Origin: Paraburkholderia kirstenboschensis
GTDB taxonomy: Bacteria > Pseudomonadota > Gammaproteobacteria > Burkholderiales > Burkholderiaceae
NCBI RefSeq assembly: GCF_904848585.1
Contig: NZ_CAJHCR010000002.1
Location: forward strand, 310,001-374,000
Reading direction: 5' to 3'
Length of the DNA stretch: 64,000 nucleotides
Part shown: one piece after another, positions 35,349-45,247 of the stretch
How positions within the stretch are numbered: the stretch's first letter is position 1
How the letters are laid out: each line of letters opens with the position of its first letter
Made by a program: the position numbers and the translations under genes
The notes under the pieces: generated by a model
The model's database searches: none
The model's input: the letters and a program-made list of their open reading frames with translations, nothing else
Told to the model about the DNA's origin: nothing

Positions 35349-37847
35349 ATGTCGTGGTTCATCCTGCTGCTGATTGTCGGCGCTCTTGCGCTCGTCTACG
35401 TTCAGGCGCGCGCGCTATGGTGGCTTGCCTTCATGATTGTCTGGGTTGCGGCCGCACGATTGAGCGGAGCCGCGGGCGCGGCCGGAACCACGCTTTTCGC
35501 GATCGTTCTGGTGCTCCCTGCCCTCGTGTTCGCCGTCAAACCGTTGCGCCGCGCGTGGCTCACGAAGCCGGTGCTCGACGTGTTTCGCAAGATCCTGCCG
35601 GAGATGTCGCCGACCGAGCGCGACGCGATCGAAGCCGGCACCGTCTGGTGGGACGCCGAACTCTTCTCCGGACGGCCTCATTGGGACAAGCTGCTCGGCT
35701 ACGGTCCCGCGACATTGTCGGCGGAGGAGCAGGCGTTCCTCGATAACGAATGCGAGCAGTTGTGCGATCTCGCGAACGACTGGGAAACCACCATGGTGTG
35801 GCAGGACCTGTCGCCGCAAGCATGGCAATTCGTCAAGGAGCGTGGTTTTCTCGGCATGATCATTCCGAAGCGGTACGGCGGCAAACAGTTCTCCGCGTAC
35901 GCGCATTCGCAGGTCATCATGAAGCTGGCCACGCGCTGCTCGGCCGCAGCCGTTTCGGTGATGGTGCCGAACTCGCTCGGCCCCGCCGAACTGTTGATGC
36001 ACTACGGCACCGACGAGCAGAAGAACCACTACCTGCCGCGTCTCGCGCGTGGCGAGGAAATCCCATGCTTTGCGCTGACGAGCCCGTACGCCGGCTCGGA
36101 CGCCGCTGCGATTCCGGATGTCGGCATCGTTTGCAAGGGCATGTTCGACGGACGCGAGACGCTCGGCTTTCGCGTCACATGGGACAAGCGCTACATCACG
36201 CTCGGGCCGATCGCGACCGTGCTCGGCCTTGCGTTCCGGGCGCTCGATCCCGAGCATCTCCTCGGCTCGGCCGACGAACCCGGCATTACCTGTGCATTGA
36301 TTCCGACCGATCATCCGGGCGTGAACATCGGTCGTCGTCATTGGCCGCTGAACGCCGTGTTCCAGAACGGCCCGAACTCCGGCAAGGACGTCTTCATTCC
36401 GCTCGACTGGGTGATCGGCGGACGCGCTCAGGTCGGCAACGGCTGGCGCATGCTGATGGAATGCCTCGCAGCGGGCCGCGCGATCTCGCTGCCGTCGTCG
36501 AATGTCGGCATGGCGAAGCTCGCCGTGCGCGGCACGGGCGCATACGCCGCGGTTCGTCGCCAGTTCCGCACGGCTGTCGGCAAATTCGAGGGCGTGCAGG
36601 AAGCGCTCGGACGCATGGGCGGCAATCTCTATGTGATGGATGCCGCGCGCCGCCTGTCCGCGCATGCGGTCGATCTCGGCGAAAAACCCTCGGTGATTTC
36701 GGCAATCGCCAAGTATCACATCACCGAACGTGCCCGCATGGTGATCAACGACGCCATGGACGTGGCCGCCGGCAAGGGAATCTGCATGGGGCCGTCTAAC
36801 TTTCTGGCGCGCGCGTATCAGCAGGTGCCGATTGCGATCACCGTGGAAGGCGCGAACATTCTCACGCGCTGCCTGATCATCTTCGGCCAGGGCGCGATTC
36901 GCTGCCATCCGTATGTGTTGAAGGAGATGAGCGCGACGCGCGAGACGGACCGCGCCAAAGCGCTGCGCGATTTCGACGACGCATTCTTCGGCCATGTCGC
37001 CTTCACGCTTTCGAACGTTGTACGCAGCTTCGTCTACGGCATCACGGGCGGTGCATTCATTGCGAAGCCGCGCGGCGCGCATGCGCCGCTTCACGCGTAC
37101 TACCGCGCGGCCACGCGGCTTGCCACCGTTTTCGCGCTGCTCGCGGATGTCTCCATGTTCGTGCTCGGCGGCGATTTGAAGCGCCGCGAACGCATCTCGG
37201 CGCGCCTTGGCGATGTGCTCTCGCAGCTTTATCTGATCTCCGCGACGCTCAAGCGTTTCGAGGACGAAGGCCGTCAGGAAGACGATCTGCCGCTCGTGCG
37301 CTGGGGCGTCGAAGATTCGCTCTATCGCGCGCAACAGGCGCTCGACGGCGTGCTCGCGAACTATCCGAAGCGCTTCGCCGCCGGCCTCGTGCGTGTGCTG
37401 GCGTTCCCGTTCGGGCTGCCGCATCGCGAACCGTCCGACCGCCTGGGCAGCGAGATCGCCGAATTGATGCAGACGCCAGGCGCCGCGCGCGACCGGCTGG
37501 TGTCGGACTCGTACGTGCCGCACCCGGATGTCGACGCGCTCGGCTACGGCGAACTCGTGTTCGAACTGAACCCGCGCTTCACGCAGATTGAGCAGAAGCT
37601 GCGCGAAGCGGTAAAGGAGCGGCGCCTCGAGCCAATGCCGCAGAGCGTCGTGCAACTCGCCGCATGGGCCGACGCCGCGCTGCAACAAGGCCTGATCGAC
37701 GCGGACGAGCGGCGTGTGCTCGGCGACTACGCGCGCTACGCCGCACAAGTCGTGAAAGTCGACGATTTCCCCGCCGATTTCGACATTCTCGCCAGTCTGC
37801 AACAACGCAAGGAGGCGCTCGAAAAGGTCATGGAAGCGGCGCTGTGA
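35349..37847 (+). CDS. fadE: Acyl-CoA dehydrogenase FadE
   Basis: This large 832-residue FadE-type enzyme introduces the 2,3-double bond in acyl-CoA during beta-oxidation. The first 75 residues contain two hydrophobic helices, consistent with membrane association. The dehydrogenase fold follows, with WQDLSPQAWQFVKERGFLGMIIPKRYGGKQFSAYAHS, FALTSPYAGSDAAA (FAD-binding loop) and VEGANILTRCLIIFGQGAIRCHPYV around the active site. A C-terminal DUF1974 domain (about 560-820) completes the FadE architecture. GGAGG lies just before the ATG. It opens the fadE-fabG-maoC-thiolase run. Confidence 0.95.
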   Translation: MSWFILLLIVGALALVYVQARALWWLAFMIVWVAAARLSGAAGAAGTTLFAIVLVLPALVFAVKPLRRAWLTKPVLDVFRKILPEMSPTERDAIEAGTVWWDAELFSGRPHWDKLLGYGPATLSAEEQAFLDNECEQLCDLANDWETTMVWQDLSPQAWQFVKERGFLGMIIPKRYGGKQFSAYAHSQVIMKLATRCSAAAVSVMVPNSLGPAELLMHYGTDEQKNHYLPRLARGEEIPCFALTSPYAGSDAAAIPDVGIVCKGMFDGRETLGFRVTWDKRYITLGPIATVLGLAFRALDPEHLLGSADEPGITCALIPTDHPGVNIGRRHWPLNAVFQNGPNSGKDVFIPLDWVIGGRAQVGNGWRMLMECLAAGRAISLPSSNVGMAKLAVRGTGAYAAVRRQFRTAVGKFEGVQEALGRMGGNLYVMDAARRLSAHAVDLGEKPSVISAIAKYHITERARMVINDAMDVAAGKGICMGPSNFLARAYQQVPIAITVEGANILTRCLIIFGQGAIRCHPYVLKEMSATRETDRAKALRDFDDAFFGHVAFTLSNVVRSFVYGITGGAFIAKPRGAHAPLHAYYRAATRLATVFALLADVSMFVLGGDLKRRERISARLGDVLSQLYLISATLKRFEDEGRQEDDLPLVRWGVEDSLYRAQQALDGVLANYPKRFAAGLVRVLAFPFGLPHREPSDRLGSEIAELMQTPGAARDRLVSDSYVPHPDVDALGYGELVFELNPRFTQIEQKLREAVKERRLEPMPQSVVQLAAWADAALQQGLIDADERRVLGDYARYAAQVVKVDDFPADFDILASLQQRKEALEKVMEAAL

Positions 37848-37963
37848 TTCCCATGGATGCTTGCGCAAACGCATGAAAAAACCTCGCTGGGTGGCACGCC
37901 GATGCGCCAAACTCAGTGCACACTGACAGACGTGCGGGCGTGTCCAGCGGAGCAACGAACAAT

Positions 37964-39418
37964 ATGAACGACTCTTACCTGAACTTCGTCAATTCGCCGT
38001 TCGGCGCACGCGTTGCGCGTTCTCTGGGCCTTCCGAAGCCCGAGGTGCTGCGCCGCTATCGCGCCGACGAGCCCGAGTTCGGCGGCCTGGTCGCGATTGG
38101 CGCAGGGCGCGAGCCGCATCTGCTCGATTCGCTGGCGGACCTGGTGGCGAGCATCGGCGTGACGAGCGTAGCGCATGAAAGCGCCGGATTGTGGATGCCC
38201 CTGGCGCACCGTCACGGTCTGCTGACGGGGCGCTTTGAACCCGCGGAGTCGGGCTCGGCCGCGCGTGTTGGCGCATTGATCTTCGACGCGAGCGGTATCG
38301 ACGAAAGCGGCCAGATGGAACCGCTGCACGCGTTCTTTCACGACACGCTCCGCTCCCTTGGGAAATGCGGGCGCATCGTCGTGTTGGGACGGCCGCCCGA
38401 AGCGTGCACGAGTCCGCGTAAATGGACCGCGCAACGCGCGCTGGAAGGACTCACGCGTTCGCTCGGCAAGGAAGCTCGGCGCGGCATCACGGCGAATCTG
38501 GTCTATGTCGCCGAAGGCGCCGAGCGCGAAATGGAAGCCACGCTGCGCTTCTTTCTGTCACCGCGTTCGGCGTATGTGTCGGGCCAGGTGGTGCGAATCG
38601 CCGCAGACGGTTTGCATCGTGTTGCGAATCGCGTGGCCGTTACCGATGCCATCGGTAACAACGCTGCATCGCCCTTCGACTGGAACCAGTCGCTCGCGAA
38701 CCGGCGCGCGGTCGTGACAGGCGCCGCACGCGGCATCGGCGCGGCGATTGCGAGCGTGCTCGCGGCGCAAGGCGCGCACGTGATCGGCATCGACATTCCG
38801 CCCGCGCGCGACGCGCTCGAAGCCACCATGCGCCAGTTGAACGGCACCGCCCTCACCTTCGACATCGCCGCGCCCGAAGCGCCCGCGCATATCGCCGCCG
38901 CGCTCGACGATCACGGCGTGGACATCGTCGTGCACAACGCCGGCATCACGAAAGACAAAACCATCGCGAAGATGACAGGCAGCGCGTGGCAAAGCGTGAT
39001 CGACATCAACCTGTGCGCGCAGGAGCGTATCGACGACGCGCTGCTCGCGGCGGGCATTCTGCGCGACGGCGGGCGCATCGTCGGCGTGTCGTCGATCAGC
39101 GGGATCGCGGGCAATCCCGGCCAGACCAATTACGCGACGTCGAAAGCCGGCGTGATCGGCCGCGTGCAAAGCATGGCGCCGCTGCTGCGCCCGCGCGGCA
39201 TTACGATCAACGCGGTCGCGCCGGGTTTCATCGAAACGCAGATGACCGCGAAGATGCCGCTGACCCTTCGCGAGGCAGGCCGCCGGATGAATTCGCTCGC
39301 GCAGGGCGGCCTGCCTGTCGACGTCGCCCAGACTATCGCGTGGCTCGCGCATCCAGGGTCGGCCGGCATCAGCGGCCAGGTCGTGCGCGTGTGCGGACAA
39401 AGCCTGATCGGAGCATGA
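37964..39418 (+). CDS. High-molecular-weight 3-oxoacyl-(ACP/CoA) reductase, FabG4-like
   Basis: The 484-residue protein has two Rossmann halves. The C-terminal SDR domain (about 245-484) is intact: VVTGAARGIGAAIA near 252, NAGITKDKTIAKM, and the Ser-Tyr-Lys catalytic set in SSISGIAGNPGQTNYATSKAG (Tyr390, Lys394). The N-terminal half is a degenerate flavodoxin-like domain, as in FabG4 of mycobacteria, which reduces 3-oxoacyl-CoA with NADH. In this cluster it probably acts as a 3-hydroxyacyl-CoA dehydrogenase. It is followed by a MaoC gene with no real gap. Confidence 0.92.
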   Translation: MNDSYLNFVNSPFGARVARSLGLPKPEVLRRYRADEPEFGGLVAIGAGREPHLLDSLADLVASIGVTSVAHESAGLWMPLAHRHGLLTGRFEPAESGSAARVGALIFDASGIDESGQMEPLHAFFHDTLRSLGKCGRIVVLGRPPEACTSPRKWTAQRALEGLTRSLGKEARRGITANLVYVAEGAEREMEATLRFFLSPRSAYVSGQVVRIAADGLHRVANRVAVTDAIGNNAASPFDWNQSLANRRAVVTGAARGIGAAIASVLAAQGAHVIGIDIPPARDALEATMRQLNGTALTFDIAAPEAPAHIAAALDDHGVDIVVHNAGITKDKTIAKMTGSAWQSVIDINLCAQERIDDALLAAGILRDGGRIVGVSSISGIAGNPGQTNYATSKAGVIGRVQSMAPLLRPRGITINAVAPGFIETQMTAKMPLTLREAGRRMNSLAQGGLPVDVAQTIAWLAHPGSAGISGQVVRVCGQSLIGA

Positions 39419-39420
39419 GC

Positions 39421-40353
39421 ATGGATGAACCCGGCGATCCGTTTGGCGGGAATCATGCAACGAAGCTCGCGCCGCACGCGGTGCGGCCCAAGACTGTCGT
39501 CGTCGAAACCCTGCCGACGCCGGCGAAGCTCTATGCGCGCGCTTTGTCGGGCATCGTCAAACGCGGACGCCCCACGCAGTTGCCCGCGTTGCGCCTCGTG
39601 CGCCCCGCCGTCGCGCTCGATCCGGGGCCGGCGTGGCGTTACGCGCGCGTGTGCGGCTTCATCCCGGAGCATGGCGTGCCTCTCACGTATCCGCATCTGC
39701 TCGCGTTCCCCTTGCATCTGCTGATGCTGACCGATCCGGCGTTCCCGTGGCCCGCGGTCGGCCTGCTGCATCTGGCCAATCATGTGCGTCTGCGCCGGCC
39801 GCTCGCGTACAAGGACCTGCTGCGGGTCGAGGTGGAATTCGGCGCGCTGCTGCGCCACGACAAGGGCCAGGCGTTCCTGCTGCATACCCGCATTTACCGG
39901 CGCGGCGAAGCGGTGTGGGACGGCGACAGCGTTTATCTGAAACGCGGCGTGCCGGCGAGCGGCGCGCAGCTCGAACCACTTCAGGTCGATACCGCGGCGT
40001 TGCAACGCATCGCGCGCTGGCAGCTTGCGCCGCAGCTCGGCCGCGATTACTCGAGCGTGTCGGGCGACTACAACCCGATCCACATGAGCGCGCTCTCCGC
40101 CAAAGCGTTCGGTTTTCCGCGCGCGATCGCGCACGGCATGTGGACGCTCGCGCGCGCGGCATCGTCCTTGCATCCGCCTAAACCGCTTGCCGAAGCCACG
40201 CTCAGTGCCGAATTCAAGCTGCCGATGCTGCTGCCAGGCGAAGCGTCGTTGTGGAGCGCGTCGTCTTCGCTGATCGAACGCGATATCGAGGTGCGCGACA
40301 TCGCCGGAGAAAAGCCGCATTTGCGCGGCCGCATGCAATGGAGATTGCAATGA
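39421..40353 (+). CDS. MaoC-family enoyl-CoA hydratase
   Basis: The 310-residue protein carries a double hotdog. The C-terminal half has the hydratase motif DYSSVSGDYNPIHMSALSAKAFGFPRAIAHGMW (about 204-240), whose Asp and His are catalytic. The N-terminal half, with FIPEHGVPLTYPHLLAFPLHLLM, is a degenerate hotdog. It likely hydrates trans-2-enoyl-CoA to the R- or S-3-hydroxy product, pairing with FabG next door. I used the ATG at 39421 because GGAG lies 7 bases upstream; the ATG at 39415, which overlaps the fabG stop, has the same GGAG only 1 base away. Confidence 0.92.
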   Translation: MDEPGDPFGGNHATKLAPHAVRPKTVVVETLPTPAKLYARALSGIVKRGRPTQLPALRLVRPAVALDPGPAWRYARVCGFIPEHGVPLTYPHLLAFPLHLLMLTDPAFPWPAVGLLHLANHVRLRRPLAYKDLLRVEVEFGALLRHDKGQAFLLHTRIYRRGEAVWDGDSVYLKRGVPASGAQLEPLQVDTAALQRIARWQLAPQLGRDYSSVSGDYNPIHMSALSAKAFGFPRAIAHGMWTLARAASSLHPPKPLAEATLSAEFKLPMLLPGEASLWSASSSLIERDIEVRDIAGEKPHLRGRMQWRLQ

Positions 40354-40434
40354 AGCGCGCGCCGTTTGCCCGATAGCGGCGCTCGCACTCGAACCCCAAC
40401 CCTCACCCCACGCAACTAGCTGAAGGAGCCAGGC

Positions 40435-41736
40435 ATGTCCCACCCGCTGCCACCCGTGCGCCGCGTCGCGATTATCGGCGGCAACCGGATTCCGTTCGCC
40501 CGCTCGAACACCGCGTACGCGACCGCGTCGAATCAGGACATGCTGACCTTCACGCTGCAAGGACTGATCGACCGCTATGGCCTGCACGGCGAACGTCTCG
40601 GCGAAGTTGCGGCGGGCGCCGTCATCAAGCATTCGCGCGACTTCAATCTGACGCGCGAATCCGTGCTGTCCACCACACTCGCGAAGGAAACGCCCGCGTA
40701 CGATGTTCAACAGGCCTGCGGTACGGGGCTCGAAGCCGCCATACTCGTCGCCAACAAGATCGCGTTGGGACAGATCGAAGCGGGTATCGCGGGCGGCGTC
40801 GATACGACATCGGATGCGCCTATCGGCGTCAACGAAAACATGCGCAAGATTCTGCTCGAAGCGAATCGCGGCAGGAGTACGGGCCAGCGCGTGGGCGCGC
40901 TCGCGAAGCTGCGGCCCGGCATGTTCTTCAAGCCGCTCCTGCCGCGCAACGGCGAGCCGCGTACCGGCCTTTCGATGGGCGAGCATTGCGAACTGATGGC
41001 CAAGCGCTGGAACATCTCGCGCGAAGCACAGGACGTGCTGGCTTACGAGAGTCACCGCAAACTGGCCGAAGCTTACGCACGCGGCTTCGTCAACGATCTG
41101 ATGACGCCGTATCGCGGCCTCGCGCGCGACAACAATCTGCGCTCGGACCTCACGCTGGAAAAGCTCGCCGCGCTCGCGCCCGCCTTCGATCGCGACGCGG
41201 GCACGCTGACCGCGGGCAATTCCACGCCGCTTACCGACGGCGCCTCCGCCGTACTGCTTGCAAGCGAGGAGTGGGCCGCGCGCCACGGGTTGCCGGTGCT
41301 CGCGTATCTGAGCTGGTCGGAAACCGCGGCAGTCGACTTCTTCGACAAGAAAGAAGGCCTGCTGATGGCGCCCGCCTACGCAGTGCCGCGCATGCTTGCG
41401 CGAGCCGGACTGACGTTGCAGGACTTCGATTTCTACGAGATTCACGAAGCGTTCGCGGCGCAGGTGCTGTGCACGCTCGCGGCGTGGCAGGATGACGAAT
41501 ACTGCCGCACGCAGCTTGGCCTCGACGCGCCGCTCGGTTCGATCGACAGCGCGAAGCTCAACGTGAACGGCGGCTCGCTCGCGACCGGGCATCCGTTCGC
41601 GGCGACGGGCGGCCGCATCGTTGCGGGTCTGGCGAAGATGCTCGCTCAACTCGACAAGCCGGCGGGCACCGCGCGCGGACTGATTTCGATCTGCGCGGCG
41701 GGCGGCCAGGGCGTGGTGGCGATACTCGAGCGTTGA
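40435..41736 (+). CDS. Acetyl-CoA C-acyltransferase (thiolase, FadI-like)
   Basis: The 433-residue protein cleaves 3-oxoacyl-CoA to acetyl-CoA and a shortened acyl-CoA. All thiolase residues are visible: the acylated Cys95 in QQACGTGLEAA, NVNGGSLATGHPFAATGGR with His386, and Cys420 in SICAAGGQG. The length and the PVRRVAIIGGNRIPFARSN start fit the FadI type. It closes the oxidation cycle begun by FadE, MaoC and FabG upstream. Confidence 0.94.
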   Translation: MSHPLPPVRRVAIIGGNRIPFARSNTAYATASNQDMLTFTLQGLIDRYGLHGERLGEVAAGAVIKHSRDFNLTRESVLSTTLAKETPAYDVQQACGTGLEAAILVANKIALGQIEAGIAGGVDTTSDAPIGVNENMRKILLEANRGRSTGQRVGALAKLRPGMFFKPLLPRNGEPRTGLSMGEHCELMAKRWNISREAQDVLAYESHRKLAEAYARGFVNDLMTPYRGLARDNNLRSDLTLEKLAALAPAFDRDAGTLTAGNSTPLTDGASAVLLASEEWAARHGLPVLAYLSWSETAAVDFFDKKEGLLMAPAYAVPRMLARAGLTLQDFDFYEIHEAFAAQVLCTLAAWQDDEYCRTQLGLDAPLGSIDSAKLNVNGGSLATGHPFAATGGRIVAGLAKMLAQLDKPAGTARGLISICAAGGQGVVAILER

Positions 41737-41926
41737 GCGCCGCGGCGGCGTTATGCAGATGGAAAGCGGGACCTGACAACAGGCGAGTAACTGGAGAGCT
41801 ACCGGCAAGCTACTGGCAAGCAAGCGCCAGGCAAAAGCGAAGCAAAACGGAAGCAAAAGCAGCAACATGCTGGACCGCTTCAACCAGCGCATAAACAATT
41901 GAAGCCAAGGCTTCAGGAGACGACCG

Positions 41927-43759
41927 ATGACCCAGCCCACTCAAGCCTCGCTCTCGCCCGCCGCTGCGAATCAGGCGACCGGGGCCGCTCATGCAGACGC
42001 GGCGGCAACTCCTCACGCAATGCACGACGCAACGGGGCGCCCGAACCAGTCGCCCAACACCGACGGCATCTGGTACGCGTCGTATCCCGCCGACGTGCCG
42101 CATGAGATCGACGTAGGCAAATACGACTCCCTCGTGCACTTCTTCGACGAATGCATCGCGCAATTCCGTGAGCGCGTTGCGTACGTGAGCGTCGGCGAGA
42201 GCATGACCTATGGCGAACTCGGCCACAAGGCGACGGCCTTCGCCGCATACCTGCAAAGCATCGGCGTGAAGCCGGGCGAGCGCGTCGCGATCATGCTGCC
42301 CAATACGTTTCAATATCCGGTGTCGCTGTTCGGCATACTGAAAGCCGGCGCGGTGGTGGTCAACGTGAATCCGCTCTATACCGTGCGCGAACTCGCGCAT
42401 CAGTTGAAGGACAGCGGCGCGCAGACCATCATCGTTTTCGAGAACTTTGCGAAGACGGTGCAGGACGCGCTGCCGGGCACCAAGGTGCAGAACGTGATCG
42501 TGACGGGACTCGGCGATCTGCTCGCCGACGGTCTGAATCTGAAGGGACGTCTGCTCAATTTCATGCTGCGCCACGTGAAGAAAATGGTGCCCGCGTACAC
42601 GCTGCCGAACGCCGTTGCGTTGCTGGAGGCGCTTGCCATCGGTTATACGCGGCCGCTCACGCCTGTTCGGCCGACGCATCACGATATCGCGTTTCTTCAG
42701 TACACCGGCGGAACGACCGGCGTCGCGAAGGGCGCGATGCTCACGCACCGGAACATCATCGCCAATCTGCTGCAGGCAAAGGCGTGGGCCGAAGGTCAAT
42801 TGAGCGGCGAAGTCGAAACCGTGCTCACGCCGCTGCCGCTCTATCACATCTATTCGCTGACGGTGAACGCGCTGATCTTCATGGGTCTCGGCGGGCGCAA
42901 CATTCTGATCGCGAATCCGCGCGACATGAAGCGCGTGATGATGATCATCCGTCACGAGAAATTCACCGGCATGACGGCGGTCAACACGCTCTACAACGCG
43001 TTTCTCGAGAACGAGGAATTCTGCAAGCGCGATTTCTCCGACCTGAAACTGGCAATGGCGGGCGGCATGGCAACGCAGCGGTCGGTGGCCGAGCGCTTCA
43101 AGGCCGTCACGGGCAAGCCGATTATCGAAGGCTACGGCTTGACCGAATGCTCGCCCATCGTGTCGATGAATCCCGTCGACATCTCGAACCTGCGCGACTT
43201 CGAAGGCTCGATCGGCCTGCCCGCGCCCTCCACGCAAGTCCGCTTCAAGAAGGACGACGGCAGTTGGGCCAACATCGGCGAAGCGGGCGAATTGTGCGTG
43301 AAGGGGCCGCAGGTCATGAAAGGCTACTGGAACCGGCCAGAAGAAACGGCGAAGGTGATCGACGACGAAGGTTGGCTTGCGACCGGCGACATCGGCGTGA
43401 TGGATTCGCGCGGCTTTATCCGGCTGATCGACCGCAAGAAAGACATGATTCTGGTCTCGGGCTTCAACGTCTATCCGAACGAGATTGAGGACGTAATCGC
43501 GGCGCACCCCGATGTGCGCGAGGTGGCTGCAATCGGTGTGCCCGACGACGCCCAGGGCGAACGCGTGAAGGTGTTCATCGTGAAGCGCAATCCGTCGCTG
43601 ACCGCCGAGCAGGTCATCGCTCATTGCCGCAAAAACCTGACGGGCTACAAGGTGCCGAAGGTGGTCGAGTTTCGTGACGATCTGCCGCAAACTAACGTCG
43701 GCAAGATTCTGCGCCGCGCGCTGCGAGACGAGGAACTCGCGAAGCAAAAGACTGCCTGA
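41927..43759 (+). CDS. fadD: Long-chain fatty-acid-CoA ligase
   Basis: The 610-residue protein activates fatty acids to acyl-AMP and then acyl-CoA. The P-loop YTGGTTGVAKGAMLTHRN, the A5 region EGYGLTECSPI, the A7 GWLATGDIGVMD, and the A10 Lys in LPQTNVGKILRRALRDEE are all present. A polar Ala/Thr-rich N-terminal extension of about 45 residues precedes the conserved WYASYPADVPHEID. AGGAG is 8 bases before the ATG. It supplies substrate to the fadE cluster just upstream, 190 bp after the thiolase gene. Confidence 0.95.
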   Translation: MTQPTQASLSPAAANQATGAAHADAAATPHAMHDATGRPNQSPNTDGIWYASYPADVPHEIDVGKYDSLVHFFDECIAQFRERVAYVSVGESMTYGELGHKATAFAAYLQSIGVKPGERVAIMLPNTFQYPVSLFGILKAGAVVVNVNPLYTVRELAHQLKDSGAQTIIVFENFAKTVQDALPGTKVQNVIVTGLGDLLADGLNLKGRLLNFMLRHVKKMVPAYTLPNAVALLEALAIGYTRPLTPVRPTHHDIAFLQYTGGTTGVAKGAMLTHRNIIANLLQAKAWAEGQLSGEVETVLTPLPLYHIYSLTVNALIFMGLGGRNILIANPRDMKRVMMIIRHEKFTGMTAVNTLYNAFLENEEFCKRDFSDLKLAMAGGMATQRSVAERFKAVTGKPIIEGYGLTECSPIVSMNPVDISNLRDFEGSIGLPAPSTQVRFKKDDGSWANIGEAGELCVKGPQVMKGYWNRPEETAKVIDDEGWLATGDIGVMDSRGFIRLIDRKKDMILVSGFNVYPNEIEDVIAAHPDVREVAAIGVPDDAQGERVKVFIVKRNPSLTAEQVIAHCRKNLTGYKVPKVVEFRDDLPQTNVGKILRRALRDEELAKQKTA

Positions 43760-43808
43760 GAGGCAAGGCGCTTGCATGATCTCTTGCGCCACCCTTTCGG
43801 AGAGTTCG

Positions 43809-44837
43809 ATGACGCACCGCCTGTTCGCACGTCTGCGCATTGCCCGTTTCGTGCGGCCCGACGCTCACGTTAGCGCGAGCGGCACCGCGCCGGCGCTCGC
43901 AGCGTCTGGTAGTGCATCGCACCGGTGCGGTCTTGGCACGCTGCTGCTGGGCGCGTGCATGGCCGGCGCGGCGAGCATCGCGACAGTGCCCGCGTTTGCG
44001 CAAAACGACGACAAGCCGCCGCCGCTCGAAGCCGCGAGCGCTGTCAAGGCGCCTTCCACGCCGGCGTCGCAGGTTGGCAAGCTGACGCTGGATCACCAGG
44101 TCAAATGGCTGCGCGCAGCGCAACAAAGCGGCGCGCTCCAAACGCTCGGCGACGCGCAACTTGTCGCGCTCTTCAAGTCGCTCGATCCGCTCGCGTTGCC
44201 GCGCTATATCAAGGAAGGGCCGAACGGCTACGCGTCGTATGAAATGACGATGTCGCGTTCGGAACGCATTCGCGGCCAGTGGCCCGACAAGCCGGACCAT
44301 ATGCTGGTGCGGGTCGCGCACGACCCGCTTCGCATCTACGCGAAGTGGCTGCCCGACGGCGCGCACGCAGGCCAGGAGATCCTCTACGACGAGTCCAAGC
44401 GCGCGGACGAAATGTACGGACATCTGGGCGGCATCATGAATGTGATGCCGTTATGGACGTCGTTGAACGGCGCCCTCGCCCGCTCGCAATCGAACCATGA
44501 CGTGCGCGATCTCGGAACCGAATACGTCGCTCAGCAATACCTCGCCGAGGGCAAAAAATTTATCGAGGCCGGCTTGCCGCGCTCGACGCAGATCGAAGTG
44601 AAGACGATCGACGGCGTGCGCGTAGTCGCGTTCACGTTCGAGACACCGAACGGCCAGCCGCAGTTCTACGCAAAGAGAGAAACGCTTGGGCTCGATTTGC
44701 GGCATCCGTATTTCCGCACTGTCGAGTCTTACGACAATGACGGCCGCATCTTCGAGAAGATCGTGTTCGAAACGATCACGCCGGAAACTTTCGACGATTC
44801 GACTTTCGATCCGAAGAACAAGGCTTATAAGTTCTAG
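43809..44837 (+). CDS. DUF1571 exported protein
   Basis: The 342-residue protein has a long signal region. A hydrophobic stretch LGTLLLGACMAGAASIATVPAFA ends in a good signal-peptidase site before QNDDKPP. The mature part has the DUF1571 pattern GYASYEMTMSRSERIRGQWPDKPDHMLVRV, LRIYAKWLPDGAHAGQEILYD and FDPKNKAYKF at the end. It is reminiscent of outer-membrane lipoprotein-sorting (LolA/LolB-like) folds, but the function is unknown. GGAGAG precedes the ATG. Its stop shares the palindrome CTAG with the stop of the convergent next gene. Confidence 0.85.
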   Translation: MTHRLFARLRIARFVRPDAHVSASGTAPALAASGSASHRCGLGTLLLGACMAGAASIATVPAFAQNDDKPPPLEAASAVKAPSTPASQVGKLTLDHQVKWLRAAQQSGALQTLGDAQLVALFKSLDPLALPRYIKEGPNGYASYEMTMSRSERIRGQWPDKPDHMLVRVAHDPLRIYAKWLPDGAHAGQEILYDESKRADEMYGHLGGIMNVMPLWTSLNGALARSQSNHDVRDLGTEYVAQQYLAEGKKFIEAGLPRSTQIEVKTIDGVRVVAFTFETPNGQPQFYAKRETLGLDLRHPYFRTVESYDNDGRIFEKIVFETITPETFDDSTFDPKNKAYKF

Positions 44838-45244
44838 CGAGGCGCGAATACAAAGCTTACGTGAGCGGACTGCGTGCTTTGTTCATGGCTCTGTTCATGG
44901 CCGTGCTCGATGCGATGCGTTGCACTCGTGGCGAGTTCTTTGAGCACGAAATAGTCGGACGCGCGTGTCACGCCTATTAGCCACGGCACCGGTTTCCCGT
45001 TAGTCGATATCCGGAGCATCGGCGCAAGGGCCGTGTGCCACAGCAAGCCGATGTCGTCGCCGGTTTCGAATATCGGCAACTTCATCGCCGCCGCGTAGCG
45101 GGCGAATGCGGCGCTGAACGCGAGCGTGGAATCGGCAATCGCGAACGTGTCGCGACGCGCCGCGGCATGCGTGAGCCATGGCCACGCAGAACCTGCTGTG
45201 GTGGAAAGCCATGCACTCGTCATCATGAAGGTGCGCCGGTCCAT
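44834..45244 (-). CDS. Hypothetical Tat-exported protein
   Basis: The 136-residue frame starts MDRRTFMMTSAWLSTTAGSAWPWLTHAAA, a twin-arginine signal with hydrophobic core and Ala-rich cleavage site. The mature part, beginning ARRDTFAIADSTLAFSAAFARYAAAM, has no family I recognise, and a His/Glu/Gln-rich patch lies near the end. It follows the flavoprotein gene on the same strand. Its upstream region, where a ribosome site should be, is filled by a 12-bp tandem repeat, and no good Shine-Dalgarno is seen. Probably real because of the coherent Tat signal. Confidence 0.6.
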   Translation of the reverse strand: MDRRTFMMTSAWLSTTAGSAWPWLTHAAARRDTFAIADSTLAFSAAFARYAAAMKLPIFETGDDIGLLWHTALAPMLRISTNGKPVPWLIGVTRASDYFVLKELATSATHRIEHGHEQSHEQSTQSAHVSFVFAPR

Positions 45245-45247
45245 GCG

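Noticed and set aside
35415..37955. 846-residue open frame antisense to fadE
   Set aside because: It mirrors fadE in a high-GC genome, is His/Arg-rich without any domain, and the + strand gene has complete family motifs.
39130..41940. 936-residue open frame on the minus strand across fabG, maoC and the thiolase gene
   Set aside because: It crosses three well-supported genes and has no recognisable protein content.
41810..43840. 676-residue open frame antisense to fadD
   Set aside because: No domain or ribosome site; it follows fadD codon periodicity on the other strand.
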